A stretch of 39,716 bases of DNA from Clostridium sp. (GCA_012523755.1 JAAYTO010000115.1:1-39716), one strand, 5' to 3'; positions 1-8,778 are shown, numbered from the stretch's first letter. Notes: a model not told the origin generated them from the sequence alone. Numbers and translations: made by a program.

Positions 1-90
1 GGAGATAAATCTAAGGATATAGAATTAGATATATTTGATGAAGAGGAAGAGATAGAATACACCAAGAAGGAATTGGAGGAATTGCAATGA
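1..90 (+). CDS. C-terminal fragment, probable TepA/ClpP-like protease
   Basis: An open frame enters from the left edge and ends at TGA 88-90, giving about 29 residues, very acidic (a run like DEEEEIEY) and then Lys/Glu-rich. The fragment carries no domain of its own. Identity is inferred from context only: in Bacillus and many Clostridia the gene just before ylzJ and spoIIIE is tepA, a ClpP-class membrane-associated serine protease homologue. Its stop codon overlaps the ATG of ylzJ (ATGA), so the two are translationally coupled. The coding call is moderately sure; the name is a guess from synteny. Confidence 0.5.
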   Translation, partial: GDKSKDIELDIFDEEEEIEYTKKELEELQ

Positions 91-317
91 TTCTATACTC
101 AATTGTACCCCCTGAAGTGGTGTTTAAGGATTTTTTCGAATGGGCTGATCAAAATAATCTTGAGTTGAATTATTTGGGGGAAAAGGTTGTGGTAGTGCCT
201 CTTTCCAACAACAGATATAGAATTGAAAGGGTTATCAGCACTTCACCAAAGGCTTATTTGAATCCAAAGCTCATGCCTGGAAGCATAATCCTGGGGAACG
301 AGTTGTCCTTCCGCTAA
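87..317 (+). CDS. ylzJ: YlzJ-like small protein
   Basis: A 76-residue protein beginning MILYSIVPPEVVF, the typical opening of the YlzJ-like family, with the conserved later segment ending in STSPKAYLNPKLMPGS. The length suits the family (about 70 residues). Molecular function is unknown. It is encoded between tepA and spoIIIE in many spore formers, and the same position is seen here. The ATG overlaps the upstream TGA. The last residues after PGS (IILGNELSFR) are not conserved family sequence as far as I can tell. About 260 bases without a recognisable gene follow before spoIIIE; they contain one perfect 8-bp hairpin (375-393) with no U tract. Confidence 0.85.
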   Translation: MILYSIVPPEVVFKDFFEWADQNNLELNYLGEKVVVVPLSNNRYRIERVISTSPKAYLNPKLMPGSIILGNELSFR

Positions 318-578
318 AACGGCATATTTGGAGCGGCAGTATCTATCGAAGAATGAAGCAGAGGTTTCGCTGAATTTCCAATAACATTGGAAAGGGATTG
401 ATAGGTTATATAAGGGAATTATTAGTCGTAAGAATCTGGAATCCATTGCAGCCGCCGCTGTGATATGTTATATTTATTAAGTAGCGGATAAATAAAATAT
501 CAATAAAATACTAAACACAACCTGTTTGATATATTGTATAAGCTGTGGTTTATGAGGGCGGTATGTGGGGGTGTCAAA

Positions 579-2942
579 TTGAAAGTAAAAAAAGTACAGA
601 AGAAGAAGTTTACTAAAAAGAAAAGTACCATCGGTAAATACAACAATGAAATAATAGGAATTATAATGCTGGCAATCAGTATTATGGCTCTATTGGGCTT
701 TATTCTTGAAAACTCCATCGGTATATTCGGTGCATTTATAAAAAGATTTATTATGGGGCTTGTGGGTTTACCGGGCTACATAATTCCTCCTTTTTTTATT
801 GTCTATTCGGTGCTTGTAATTTTTAAAAAAAACACTCAAAAAGTGAATATGAAAGCGATTTACCTTATGAGTTTGCTTCTAATAATGACTGCAATGTTGC
901 AGACATTCTATTACAACGAACAAGATTATGTAAATATGGGCATTGCAGGATGCATAAAGAAGTTTTATAATGATGGTATTGCCATGCGTGGCGGGGGGAT
1001 TCTAGGTGGAGTAATAAGCATACCCTTTTTACTTGTGTTCAAAAACCTGGGGACAATAATTATCCTTACAACAATTGCAATAATTGACATTATTTTAATC
1101 ACAAATGTCTCAATAGCCGGAATCCTTTTAAGGCTTAAGGATGATATAAGCGGAATTATCAGAAAAATTCGAGACAGATTGGAGATTAGCAGCGGCGAAA
1201 TCAAAGAAAAGATTATTGAAGAGGGGGAAGAGGATCCCGAGGCTGAAATAGATATTGTAATGAATGGAAAAAAGCTTTCTAAGGTTGTAAGCTTAAAAGA
1301 AAAAAAGGATGAAAAGGCTAAAGAACAGCAGGATGTGAGCCCTAATAATGTGAATATAGATAATAATGGGGTTGTAGAGAAATCCTCTGATTTTGTTGCA
1401 AAAGATTCAAAGAAAAAAGATAGGGAAAGCAGTAATGTAGAAATAATGATAGACAGTGTCAATCAGGAAGTTTCCTCAATGCCCAAATTGGATTTTGAGT
1501 ATGTTTATCCCCACACTGGACTATTAGATGAAAACCGGCAGAGCACAAAAAACGAGTTGGATTACAGGAATGCTGCCATAAAGGGAGCAAAAAAGCTTAA
1601 AGAGACTCTGAAAAGCTTTGGAGTGGATGCGAAGGTTGTAAATGTAAGCATGGGACCGGCAGTTACCCGGTATGAGCTCCAGCCTAGTCCGGGGGTTAAG
1701 GTAAGCAAGATTGTAAATCTTTCCGATGACATATCGTTAAATCTGGCGGCATCGGGAGTTAGGATAGAGGCACCCATACCCGGCAAGGCAGCTATTGGAA
1801 TTGAAGTTCCCAACAAGGAGATTGTACCGGTTTTTTTAAAGGATGTTCTGGATTCCAAAGAATTTAAAGAAAATGAATCCAAGCTTGCCTTTGCACTGGG
1901 AAAGGATATATCGGGCAAGAACATGGTGGCGGATATAGCTAAAATGCCGCATTTACTTGTGGCAGGTGCCACCGGTTCTGGAAAGAGTGTCTGTATTAAC
2001 AGTATTATCATAAGCCTTTTGTTTAAGGCATCACCCAAAGATGTCAAGCTGTTGATGGTTGACCCCAAGGTGGTTGAGCTGGGCATATATAATGGCATAC
2101 CTCACCTTTTGATACCGGTGGTAACGGATCCGAAAAAGGCTGCCGGGGCATTGAATTGGGCTGTGCAGGAAATGGTAAACCGGTACAAGTTGTTTGCCGA
2201 TAGAGGTGTGAGGGATCTAAAGAGTTATAACGCTCTGTTGGCTGAAAAAGGCGAGGAAGAGTTGCTGCCTCAGATTGTTATAATAATCGATGAACTTGCG
2301 GATCTTATGATGGCCGCACCTAATGATGTTGAGGATGCTGTCTGTCGTTTGGCACAGATGGCTAGGGCTGCCGGTATGCACCTTGTAATAGCTACCCAAA
2401 GACCGTCGGTTGATGTAATAACCGGGGTAATTAAGGCTAATATTCCTTCGAGAATTGCTTTTTCTGTGTCTTCCCAGGTGGATTCAAGAACCATAATTGA
2501 TATGGCAGGAGCCGAAAAGCTTCTTGGCAAGGGGGATATGCTTTTTTATCCTGTGGGGGAACCAAAACCGATAAGGGTTAAGGGAGCTTTTGTAACCGAT
2601 AAAGAGGTGGAACGGGTTGTCGAGTTTATAAAATCCCAAGGGAATGCAGAATACAATGAAAGCATTATTGAAGAAATTAACTCAGAAAAAGAGCCAATGA
2701 ACAATGATTCGGGAGATAACGATGAACTGCTGCCTCAAGCCATAGAGCTTGTTGTTGAAGCAGGACAGGCATCGGTGTCCTTAATACAAAGGAAGTTTAA
2801 GGTTGGGTATGCCCGGGCAGCGAGGATTGTTGATCAGATGGAGGAAAGAGGAATAGTAGGGGGGTTCGAAGGCAGTAAGCCAAGACAGGTTCTGATTACG
2901 AAGCAGCAGCTTCAGGAAATGAACATGAAAAACGATCAATAG
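579..2942 (+). CDS. spoIIIE: DNA translocase SpoIIIE/FtsK
   Basis: ATP-driven DNA pump that moves chromosomes through the closing septum, in sporulation into the forespore. About 787 residues from the TTG at 579. An N-terminal membrane region holds several hydrophobic helices (first near residues 22-42, more to about 195), followed by a charged linker, then the motor. Walker A GATGSGKS lies near residue 462 and Walker [13 protein letters not shown] near 566. A C-terminal winged-helix gamma domain contains [19 protein letters not shown]. The ORF track opens at 534, but TTG 579 has a GGGGGTG ribosome site six bases upstream and a basic KVKKVQKKK start, so I prefer it. In Clostridia a single gene often serves both FtsK and SpoIIIE roles; sequence alone does not separate them. 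Synteny with ylzJ supports spoIIIE. Confidence 0.95.
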   Translation: MKVKKVQKKKFTKKKSTIGKYNNEIIGIIMLAISIMALLGFILENSIGIFGAFIKRFIMGLVGLPGYIIPPFFIVYSVLVIFKKNTQKVNMKAIYLMSLLLIMTAMLQTFYYNEQDYVNMGIAGCIKKFYNDGIAMRGGGILGGVISIPFLLVFKNLGTIIILTTIAIIDIILITNVSIAGILLRLKDDISGIIRKIRDRLEISSGEIKEKIIEEGEEDPEAEIDIVMNGKKLSKVVSLKEKKDEKAKEQQDVSPNNVNIDNNGVVEKSSDFVAKDSKKKDRESSNVEIMIDSVNQEVSSMPKLDFEYVYPHTGLLDENRQSTKNELDYRNAAIKGAKKLKETLKSFGVDAKVVNVSMGPAVTRYELQPSPGVKVSKIVNLSDDISLNLAASGVRIEAPIPGKAAIGIEVPNKEIVPVFLKDVLDSKEFKENESKLAFALGKDISGKNMVADIAKMPHLLVAGATGSGKSVCINSIIISLLFKASPKDVKLLMVDPKVVELGIYNGIPHLLIPVVTDPKKAAGALNWAVQEMVNRYKLFADRGVRDLKSYNALLAEKGEEELLPQIVIIIDELADLMMAAPNDVEDAVCRLAQMARAAGMHLVIATQRPSVDVITGVIKANIPSRIAFSVSSQVDSRTIIDMAGAEKLLGKGDMLFYPVGEPKPIRVKGAFVTDKEVERVVEFIKSQGNAEYNESIIEEINSEKEPMNNDSGDNDELLPQAIELVVEAGQASVSLIQRKFKVGYARAARIVDQMEERGIVGGFEGSKPRQVLITKQQLQEMNMKNDQ

Positions 2943-3022
2943 TAATGCAAGTAAATATAATACAATAAAGTATACAACAAAACTGTCTTATTACAAAAGA
3001 TGATTTAGAAAGGTGGGGCAAT

Positions 3023-3880
3023 ATGGAAGTAAAGGTATTAAACGGCAAAGAATTGGCAACAAAAATAAAGGAGGAGTTGAAGCTAGAGGTTGAGGAATTA
3101 AAAAGAAATAATATAAATCCCGGTTTAGCTGTAATAATCGTTGGAAACGATCCGGCATCAAGGGTATATGTTAATTCAAAAAAGAAAGCCTGTGAGGAAG
3201 TTGGAATTAAATCTTTTGAATATGCTCTTGATGAAAATACCAGTGAGGAAGAATTGATTGATCTGATACATAAGTTGAACAGGGATGATAGGGTTAACGG
3301 TATACTTGTACAGCTGCCGCTTCCAAAACATATAGATGAAGACAAGGTAATCTTTGCTATTGATGTTCAAAAAGATGTGGATGCTTTCCATCCTGTCAAT
3401 GTCGGAAGGCTTATGACCGGTAATCCTCAGTTTCTTCCTTGTACGCCTTCCGGGATAATGGAGCTTATCCGGGAGAGTGGCATTGATGTGGCGGGTAAGG
3501 AATGTGTGGTTGTGGGAAGGAGTAATATAGTTGGAAAACCCATGGCTATGCTTTTATTAGCCCAAAATGGGACTGTAACGGTATGTCATTCTAGAACAAA
3601 ATGCATTGAAGAGGTATGCAAGAGAGCTGATATACTTGTTGTAGCAGTCGGCAAACCTGAAATTATAAAGGGTAATTGCATAAAGCCCGGTGCTGTTGTG
3701 ATAGATGTTGGGGTCAATAGGCTAGAAAACAAAAAGCTTGTTGGAGATGTGGAATTCGAATCGGCAAAAACTATTGCCTCGGCAATAACTCCCGTTCCCG
3801 GAGGAGTAGGGCCCATGACCATTGCAATGCTTATGAAAAACACAGTTAAGGCCGCAAAACTTCAGTCTCAAGCATCCTAA
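3023..3880 (+). CDS. folD: Methylenetetrahydrofolate dehydrogenase/cyclohydrolase FolD
   Basis: Bifunctional cytosolic enzyme of one-carbon metabolism, interconverting 5,10-methylene-, methenyl- and 10-formyl-tetrahydrofolate using NAD(P). The 285-residue length is normal. Family signatures seen: the substrate-site segment [18 protein letters not shown] with the catalytic lysine, [11 protein letters not shown], the Rossmann motif [13 protein letters not shown], and the C-terminal [11 protein letters not shown]. The start ATG has an AAAGGTGGGG ribosome site. It lies 80 bases after spoIIIE and may share a transcript. Its product supplies purine and formyl-Met synthesis and connects with glyA later in the window, though the two are far apart. 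Confidence 0.97.
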   Translation: MEVKVLNGKELATKIKEELKLEVEELKRNNINPGLAVIIVGNDPASRVYVNSKKKACEEVGIKSFEYALDENTSEEELIDLIHKLNRDDRVNGILVQLPLPKHIDEDKVIFAIDVQKDVDAFHPVNVGRLMTGNPQFLPCTPSGIMELIRESGIDVAGKECVVVGRSNIVGKPMAMLLLAQNGTVTVCHSRTKCIEEVCKRADILVVAVGKPEIIKGNCIKPGAVVIDVGVNRLENKKLVGDVEFESAKTIASAITPVPGGVGPMTIAMLMKNTVKAAKLQSQAS

Positions 3881-3968
3881 GAATTAGTGCTCTAAATAAA
3901 ACCCGTTCAACTGAAGATTGTTTAGGAGCTTGTATGTGGGATCCTAGTTTTGCAGAAGTTACAAAGGG

Positions 3969-4001
3969 AAGTTTTATCTTATAAGGTAAGTTTATCTTAT
4001 A
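3969..4001 (+). repeat. Direct repeat in folD-ATPase gap
   Basis: Two near-identical units, AAGTTTTATCTTATA (3969-3983) and AAGTTTATCTTATA (3988-4001), sit 19 bases apart just before the orphan ATPase gene. CTTATAAG inside is also a palindrome. This could be a regulator site or chance in AT-rich DNA. Confidence 0.5.
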
Positions 4002-4037
4002 TTGAAGCTTGAAATCATGAAAGAAAGAAGGGGAAAA

Positions 4038-4742
4038 ATGGAGCCGTTCAATCTTTCAAAATACCGCAACGAGATTGATATTGTAAAACTCAGGTATGAG
4101 AAAGCAAAAATATACTATTACAATCAAAAGGGTAAGATGGATCAACTAAAAGAGCAGAAAACTGCTCTTGAACAACTACTGCAGAAAACTCTTGACAATA
4201 TAGATGTTTTAGAGAAGGTGAGAATGCTGCTCCAAAAAGTATCCGAGTATGCCAGAGAACAGTCCCGGGTGCAAATAGAGTCGTTGGTAACAAATTGTCT
4301 TCAGTATATATTTGACTCAAATATTGAGTTTAAAATTGAAATAAGCGAGGTAAGGGGAAGACCGGAAGCAGAGTTTTATGTAGTTAGCAACTTTGATGGA
4401 ACAACCATTAAGACAAAGCCACAGGAAGCAAGGGGCGGAGGAGTAATTGATATTATTTCTCTTGCTATAAGGATTGCTATGCTCGAATGCAGCAATTTGG
4501 ATATTAAAGGCCCTATTATACTTGATGAACCGGCTAAGCATGTAAGTGACGATTACATTACACAGGTTGCAGAGTTTTTGAAGCAGGTTACCTATATGTT
4601 TAACAGGCAGGTTATAATGGTGACGCATAACCGGCATCTCAGTGAAATGTCCGATAAATGGTACAGGGTAGAGTTGGTTGATAGCGTTAGTCTTGTTTCA
4701 GGTAATGATGAAAGCCAGCAAAGCTGGAAAACTGATTCTTGA
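4038..4742 (+). CDS. Orphan Rad50/SMC-like half ATPase (no Walker A)
   Basis: A 234-residue protein. Residues about 10-75 look like a coiled coil (Lys/Glu/Gln rich). The second half has the C-terminal lobe motifs of SMC/Rad50/RecN ATPases: a signature-like ARGGGVIDIISLAIR near residue 131 (LSGG equivalent), Walker B GPIILDEPAKHVS near 160, and an H-loop MVTHNR near 194. No P-loop (GxxGxGKS/T) is present, and no neighbouring gene supplies the missing N-terminal lobe. It may dimerise with a partner ATPase elsewhere, or be a regulatory half-domain. The ORF track starts at 4002, but ATG 4038 has a better ribosome site (AAGAAGGGG). It lies between folD and rny. Function is unknown, with a link to DNA repair or chromosome structure only by family resemblance. 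Confidence 0.85.
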   Translation: MEPFNLSKYRNEIDIVKLRYEKAKIYYYNQKGKMDQLKEQKTALEQLLQKTLDNIDVLEKVRMLLQKVSEYAREQSRVQIESLVTNCLQYIFDSNIEFKIEISEVRGRPEAEFYVVSNFDGTTIKTKPQEARGGGVIDIISLAIRIAMLECSNLDIKGPIILDEPAKHVSDDYITQVAEFLKQVTYMFNRQVIMVTHNRHLSEMSDKWYRVELVDSVSLVSGNDESQQSWKTDS

Positions 4743-4830
4743 CATAAAATTTAAAAAAGATTAAAATTAAATGGTACTTGAATATTGTTTGTTTATTAAG
4801 CATTTAATTTGACCATTGAAAACTGAATAA

Positions 4831-4846
4831 GGAGGTGTGTGCTATT
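4831..4846 (+). promoter_or_regulatory. rny ribosome site implying ATT start
   Basis: The Shine-Dalgarno AAGGAGGTG (core GGAGG 4831-4835) overlaps the only canonical start in the region, GTG 4835-4837. Initiation there would leave no spacing. Eight bases after the core lies ATT 4844-4846, in frame with RNase Y and directly before the conserved NFTSGLL membrane segment. The next canonical start, TTG 4862, is 26 bases away and would cut into that segment. AUU is therefore the best-placed start. Confidence 0.55.
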
Positions 4847-6421
4847 AACTTTACTAGTGGATTGTTAATAGGTATAGTAATTGCAGTAATTGCTACGATT
4901 ATTGCTTCAATTATTGCTTCAGTAATAAGTTTCCGAAGAGGTATTGAGTTTAGAAAAAGAAAGGCAGAGGCTGAGATTGGCAGTGCCGAACAGGAAGCGA
5001 AGAAGATAATTAGTGAGGCACAAAAGATGGCGGAAAGCAAAAAGCGGGAAGTGCTGCTGGAAGCTAAGGAAGAGATTCATAAAAGCAGGATGGAACTTGA
5101 TAGGGAAATCAAAGACAGAAGAAATGAGATTCAAAGACAGGAAAGAAGACTTGTTCAAAAGGAAGAAACTTTAGACAGGAAAGTCGAATCCTTAGAGCAA
5201 AAAGAAGAGGTTCTCAGCAAGAAGACAAAGGAAATCCAGGAACTTCATGAAAAGACGGCAGAGCTCCAGAAACAGCAATTGGAAGAACTCGAAAGAATAT
5301 CGGGGCTGTCTGTTGAAGAAGCAAAGGAAGTTCTTCTTAAGAATGTGGAAAGTGAAGTAAGACATGAGATGGCAATTCTTATTAAGGACATTGAAGCAAA
5401 GGCTAAAGAAGAGGCAGATGCGAAGGCGAAGAATATTGTGGCCATGTCAATTCAAAAGTGTGCTGCTGATCATGTTTCCGAAGTTACTGTTTCTGTAGTT
5501 CCGCTTCCAAATGATGAAATGAAAGGAAGAATAATTGGACGCGAGGGTAGAAATATAAGAACCCTCGAAACATTGACCGGAATTGACCTGATTATTGATG
5601 ACACACCAGAGGCTGTTATACTGTCAGGGTTTGATCCCGTAAGAAGAGAGGTAGCTAGAATTACACTGGAGAAACTTATTCTTGATGGAAGAATTCATCC
5701 TGCAAGAATTGAGGAAATGGTTGACAAGGCTAAAAAAGAGGTTGAAAACACCATTCGCCAAGAGGGAGAAAACGCTACGTTCGAAACAGGGGTGCATGGA
5801 TTGCATCCGGAGATTATTAAGCTGCTTGGAAAGCTTAAGTTTAGGACCAGTTATGGTCAGAATGTACTCAATCATTCTATTGAGGTTTCACATCTCGCGG
5901 GAATCATGGCTGCAGAGCTTGGTGCCGATGTTAATTTAGCCAAAAGAGCTGGATTATTGCATGACATTGGTAAGGCGGTAGATCATGAGATGGAGGGATC
6001 TCATGTTACTATCGGAGCTGATATTGCCAGAAAGTATAAGGAAAGCAATGAGATTATTAGTGCAATTGCTTCACATCATGGCGATATAGAAGCTACATCA
6101 ATAATTGCTGTGCTTATACAGGCGGCCGATTCAATATCAGCGGCAAGACCTGGTGCAAGAAGAGAGAGTCTGGAGTCTTACATTAAGAGATTGGAAAAGC
6201 TTGAAGAAATAGCAAATTCCTTTGAGGGAGTAGATAAGTGCTTTGCTATTCAGGCAGGTAGAGAGATTCGTATAATGGTTAAACCTGAGGATGTATCGGA
6301 TTCGGATATTTCATTAATAGCTAGAGATATAGTCAAGAAGATTGAAAATGAGCTTGATTATCCGGGTCAGATTAAGGTGAATGTTATAAGGGAAACCAGA
6401 TATATCGAATATGCTAAATAG
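4835..6421 (+). CDS. rny: Ribonuclease Y
   Basis: Membrane-anchored endoribonuclease that initiates mRNA decay in Firmicutes. Domain order is complete: one N-terminal transmembrane helix ([22 protein letters not shown]), a long charged coiled coil to about residue 190, a KH domain with [10 protein letters not shown] near residue 227, and an HD domain with [14 protein letters not shown] near 370. The family length (about 520) fits. The coordinates given are those of the open frame from GTG 4835, but that GTG overlaps the GGAGG ribosome site, so translation more likely begins at ATT 4844 (525 residues). ymdB follows, then spoVS, as in Bacillus subtilis. A strong terminator lies just downstream of the stop. 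Confidence 0.96.
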   Translation: MCAINFTSGLLIGIVIAVIATIIASIIASVISFRRGIEFRKRKAEAEIGSAEQEAKKIISEAQKMAESKKREVLLEAKEEIHKSRMELDREIKDRRNEIQRQERRLVQKEETLDRKVESLEQKEEVLSKKTKEIQELHEKTAELQKQQLEELERISGLSVEEAKEVLLKNVESEVRHEMAILIKDIEAKAKEEADAKAKNIVAMSIQKCAADHVSEVTVSVVPLPNDEMKGRIIGREGRNIRTLETLTGIDLIIDDTPEAVILSGFDPVRREVARITLEKLILDGRIHPARIEEMVDKAKKEVENTIRQEGENATFETGVHGLHPEIIKLLGKLKFRTSYGQNVLNHSIEVSHLAGIMAAELGADVNLAKRAGLLHDIGKAVDHEMEGSHVTIGADIARKYKESNEIISAIASHHGDIEATSIIAVLIQAADSISAARPGARRESLESYIKRLEKLEEIANSFEGVDKCFAIQAGREIRIMVKPEDVSDSDISLIARDIVKKIENELDYPGQIKVNVIRETRYIEYAK

Positions 6422-6444
6422 GTGTATATTTGATAGTTTGCATA

Positions 6445-6468
6445 AAAAAGCGTGAAATCACGCTTTTT
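6445..6468 (+). terminator. Intrinsic terminator after rny
   Basis: Perfect 10-bp stem AAAAAGCGTG / CACGCTTTTT with an AAAT loop, ending in a T run, 23 bases after the rny stop. The A-rich left arm makes it potentially bidirectional. Confidence 0.85.
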
Positions 6469-6475
6469 ATGTTAT

Positions 6476-6526
6476 TTAGTGGGAGTTCACGAAGTGAAAT
6501 GACCAAAAAGCGATGGGAGCTCGATG
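6476..6526 (+). repeat. 51-bp dispersed repeat, copy 1
   Basis: Intergenic element between the rny terminator and ymdB. It matches the copy at 8728-8778 at 49 of 51 positions and begins TTAGTGGGAGTTCAC. It contains the inverted repeat TTCAC-GAA-GTGAA followed by ATGACCAAAAAGCGATGG and GAGCTCGATG. It directly follows a transcription hairpin, as does copy 2. Strand is given as the orientation both copies share; which strand matters is not known. Confidence 0.85.
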
Positions 6527-6553
6527 TATATACAATGAAACGGAGGACGTGGT

Positions 6554-7336
6554 TTGAAAGTTCTGTTTATTGGTGACGTTTTTGGTAATCCCGGCAGAAA
6601 AGCTGTGAAAGAAATGATTCATAAACTAAAAAAAGAGAGGCAGATTGATTTTTGTATTGCCAATGGAGAGAATGCTGCAGGTGGAAGCGGTATTACATAT
6701 GTGGTTGCACAGGAGCTGTATAGAGCCGGAGTTGATGGAATAACCCTTGGGAACCATACATGGTCAAAAAGAGAGGTAACTAACTTCATTGACTCCGATA
6801 GCAATATTGTAAGACCAGCAAATTATCCATCAGAACTTCTAGGAAAGGGATCTGCGATTCTTGAGGGCGAGAAAGGGAAAATAGGCATACTTAATCTCAT
6901 GGGAAGGGTTTATATGGATAGTATAGATTGTCCGTTTAAGGCAGCTGATAGGGAACTGGAATATCTAAAAGCCTTTGTTAAGGTGGTTGTTGTTGATATG
7001 CATGCGGAGGCAACTTCGGAAAAACATGCTCTTGCTTGGCATCTTGATGGTAGGGTAAGCTGTGTATTGGGAACCCATACCCATGTTCAGACTGCCGATG
7101 AAAGGATACTGCCTTTTGGAACGGCCTATATTTCAGATGTGGGTATGACCGGACCCTATGATGGAATTATTGGTGTAAAGAGGGATATAATTATAGAGAA
7201 GTTTATAACACATATGCCTGTTAGGTTTGAGGTTGCCCATGGACCGGTACAGTTTAATGCTGTGTATATGGATATTGATGAGAAGACTGGTAAAACTATG
7301 AGTATCGAAAGAATACATCAGGTCATGGATGTATGA
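6554..7336 (+). CDS. ymdB: YmdB-family metallophosphodiesterase
   Basis: A 260-residue cytosolic metallophosphoesterase of the YmdB family. The B. subtilis member hydrolyses 2',3'-cyclic nucleotides and affects biofilm and motility gene expression. Metal-ligand motifs are visible: GDVFGNPGR at the N-terminus, IANGENAAGG, GNHTW and GTHTHVQTADE. Length equals the family norm (about 264). The start is TTG 6554, with GGAGG seven bases upstream. It is separated from rny by a terminator and the 51-bp repeat, so it may have its own promoter. The neighbour order rny-ymdB-spoVS is conserved in spore formers. Confidence 0.95.
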   Translation: MKVLFIGDVFGNPGRKAVKEMIHKLKKERQIDFCIANGENAAGGSGITYVVAQELYRAGVDGITLGNHTWSKREVTNFIDSDSNIVRPANYPSELLGKGSAILEGEKGKIGILNLMGRVYMDSIDCPFKAADRELEYLKAFVKVVVVDMHAEATSEKHALAWHLDGRVSCVLGTHTHVQTADERILPFGTAYISDVGMTGPYDGIIGVKRDIIIEKFITHMPVRFEVAHGPVQFNAVYMDIDEKTGKTMSIERIHQVMDV

Positions 7337-7386
7337 GTCGATATAAATTGGTTTACAGAAAGAATTACTATATATTGTCTACAAAA

Positions 7387-7415
7387 AGAGGATTTATAGT
7401 TTTTTTGTAGAATCT
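7387..7415 (+). promoter_or_regulatory. Sigma-H-like promoter of spoVS
   Basis: -35 AGAGGATTT (7387-7395) matches the sigma-H consensus RNAGGAWWW at all nine positions. An 11-base spacer follows, then -10 GTAGAATCT (7407-7415), matching RNNGAATWW except one base. spoVS is sigma-H dependent in B. subtilis, so this fits. A TATAAT (7417-7422) overlaps just downstream. Confidence 0.7.
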
Positions 7416-7467
7416 TTATAATATAAGGTATGTTCTATGGTCCAATAAGAAAAGGGGGTAAAAAGCC

Positions 7468-7734
7468 ATGAATATCTTAAAGGTTTCAGCAAAATCCAAT
7501 CCAAACTCTATTGCAGGAGCATTGGCAGGTTTTATCAGAGAAAATGGGACAGCTGAGATTCAAGCAATCGGAGCCGGAGCGTTAAATCAGGCGATAAAGG
7601 CGATAGCTATAGCAAGAGGTTTTGTTGCCCCGTCGGGAATAGAATTGATTTGCATCCCGGCATTTACAGATGTTGAGATCGACGGAACAGAAAAAACAGC
7701 AATTAAACTTATTGTTGAACCAAGAAAAAGTTAG
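7468..7734 (+). CDS. spoVS: Stage V sporulation protein S
   Basis: Small Alba-fold protein of 88 residues, of normal length, with the near-invariant family opening MNILKVSAKSNPNSIAGALAG and later GAGALNQAIKAIAIARG. In B. subtilis it affects entry into and completion of sporulation and septation. A nucleic-acid-binding role is suspected from the fold, not proven. The ATG has a strong GGGGG ribosome site. It is a monocistronic unit, with the sigma-H-like promoter upstream and a strong terminator downstream. Confidence 0.97.
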   Translation: MNILKVSAKSNPNSIAGALAGFIRENGTAEIQAIGAGALNQAIKAIAIARGFVAPSGIELICIPAFTDVEIDGTEKTAIKLIVEPRKS

Positions 7735-7750
7735 TGTCATAATTAAAGGA

Positions 7751-7783
7751 AAAAGACTGTTTCTTTGAGACAGTCTTTTTTTA
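7751..7783 (+). terminator. Intrinsic terminator after spoVS
   Basis: Stem AAAAGACTGTTTC / GAGACAGTCTTTT (one T-G pair) with a TTT loop and a T7 tract, 16 bases after the stop codon. Confidence 0.92.
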
Positions 7784-7938
7784 TGTTAATTTTTTTACCA
7801 TAATACATGTAATGTGTAACCCTTTTATATATTCGTAAATATAATGATAGTGTAAATAACTCTAAAGATAAAAAAATGGATTAGTTACATGATGATTTAA
7901 ATTTGTATTAGGTATTATGTTAAAAGGAGGATTATTCT

Positions 7939-8679
7939 ATGCATGAACATGGATCCAAAATTGAAGCTGGTCAGATTTTAAATCCTGACTGCTTTCCACC
8001 ACCAAATGAATTGGTATGTATACAAGTGCCAAAGGTATTTGATCAGGTAGCTTTGAGGGATTGTGTGACAAGAACGGTGTGTTTAAAAAAGTGTTCGGAA
8101 CACTGCCATCCTGTCTATGCTTTTGAAGGTGCAACTGACTTTGATATTGTTGAGGTCAAGGTGATTTCAAAGACTGATTCCTTGTCTAAACCCGGTTATA
8201 AGAAACTTAAACTGTTTGTAAGAATAAGGTACAAGATACACTATTCCGATGGTACAGAACAGCTTACCCAAGCAGATGAGGCTACCTTTAATCTTACAAT
8301 AAACGAAATTTATTGTCCGAATTGCGTGGCACAGGTTGGGGTTATTAAATCAAATGATAATTTCTGTGACGGTTCTAGCATGACCAAAGATATCGATGGA
8401 ACCTTGATAAAGGTTGAGGCTTTGGCAGAAGCTTTCAATGATGCCATTAATCCCAATACTGGTATGTTGACCCTTGATATTGGTGTATTCTTCATCGTTA
8501 AATGCGAATGTGTTGTACAGCTGCTTATTCCTTCATACGGTTACTGCCCAGTTCCACCGGAACAATCTAATCCGGCTGTACAGAACTGTAAAACCTTCAA
8601 TGACAAAAACAAGACACCGTTTCCCAAAAAGTTTTTTCCTGATCAGAAATGGAATCCTCTAGATAAAAGAAACGGTTAA
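7939..8679 (+). CDS. Cys-rich protein, putative spore-surface component
   Basis: A 246-residue protein with about 13 cysteines, several in pairs or CxC form (KCSEHC, YCPNC, KCEC). It has no signal peptide and no transmembrane helix. The segment CIQVPKVFDQVALRDCV resembles the repeated openings of Cys-rich clostridial spore-surface proteins that I recall, but I cannot confirm the family. A Pro/Asn/Lys-rich tail ends the protein. The ribosome site AAAGGAGGA is strong. Placement right after spoVS fits a sporulation role, possibly a disulfide-cross-linked coat or exosporium layer. This is inference; the enzymatic alternative is unlikely since no catalytic motif is visible. Sure as a gene, unsure as to function. 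Confidence 0.85.
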   Translation: MHEHGSKIEAGQILNPDCFPPPNELVCIQVPKVFDQVALRDCVTRTVCLKKCSEHCHPVYAFEGATDFDIVEVKVISKTDSLSKPGYKKLKLFVRIRYKIHYSDGTEQLTQADEATFNLTINEIYCPNCVAQVGVIKSNDNFCDGSSMTKDIDGTLIKVEALAEAFNDAINPNTGMLTLDIGVFFIVKCECVVQLLIPSYGYCPVPPEQSNPAVQNCKTFNDKNKTPFPKKFFPDQKWNPLDKRNG

Positions 8680-8690
8680 ATCTTAAAGTG

Positions 8691-8721
8691 CACAGGACTG
8701 CAATTAAACTGCAGTTCTGTG
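8691..8721 (+). terminator. Hairpin after Cys-rich gene
   Basis: 12-bp stem CACAGGACTGCA / TGCAGTTCTGTG (one G-T pair) with a 7-base loop, 11 bases after the stop. No clear T tract follows, so termination is uncertain. The 51-bp repeat begins six bases later. Confidence 0.55.
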
Positions 8722-8727
8722 TGCTTA

Positions 8728-8778
8728 TTAGTGGGATTTCACGAAGTGAAATGACCAAAAAGCGATGGGGGCTCGATG
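8728..8778 (+). repeat. 51-bp dispersed repeat, copy 2
   Basis: Second copy of the 6476-6526 element, differing at two positions (GATTTCAC for GAGTTCAC, and GGGGCTC for GGAGCTC). Here the hairpin becomes a perfect TTTCAC-GAA-GTGAAA. It lies immediately after a hairpin and upstream of an 88-aa orphan gene. The ORF track reads it as part of a 131-aa ORF, which is probably only an upstream extension. Confidence 0.85.

Noticed and set aside
375-393. Terminator after ylzJ
   Set aside because: A perfect 8-bp hairpin is present but followed by GGGATTG, with no T tract.
534-578. Upstream start of spoIIIE at 534 adding 15 residues
   Set aside because: No ribosome site before 534, whereas TTG 579 follows GGGGGTG at good spacing and starts the basic N-terminus.
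965-1462. Minus-strand 165-aa ORF and the similar long ORFs at 1562-2098, 2896-3345 and 22440-22934
   Set aside because: Shadows of spoIIIE, folD and dgkA-PAP2 with low-complexity Ser/Thr/Ile composition and no ribosome sites.
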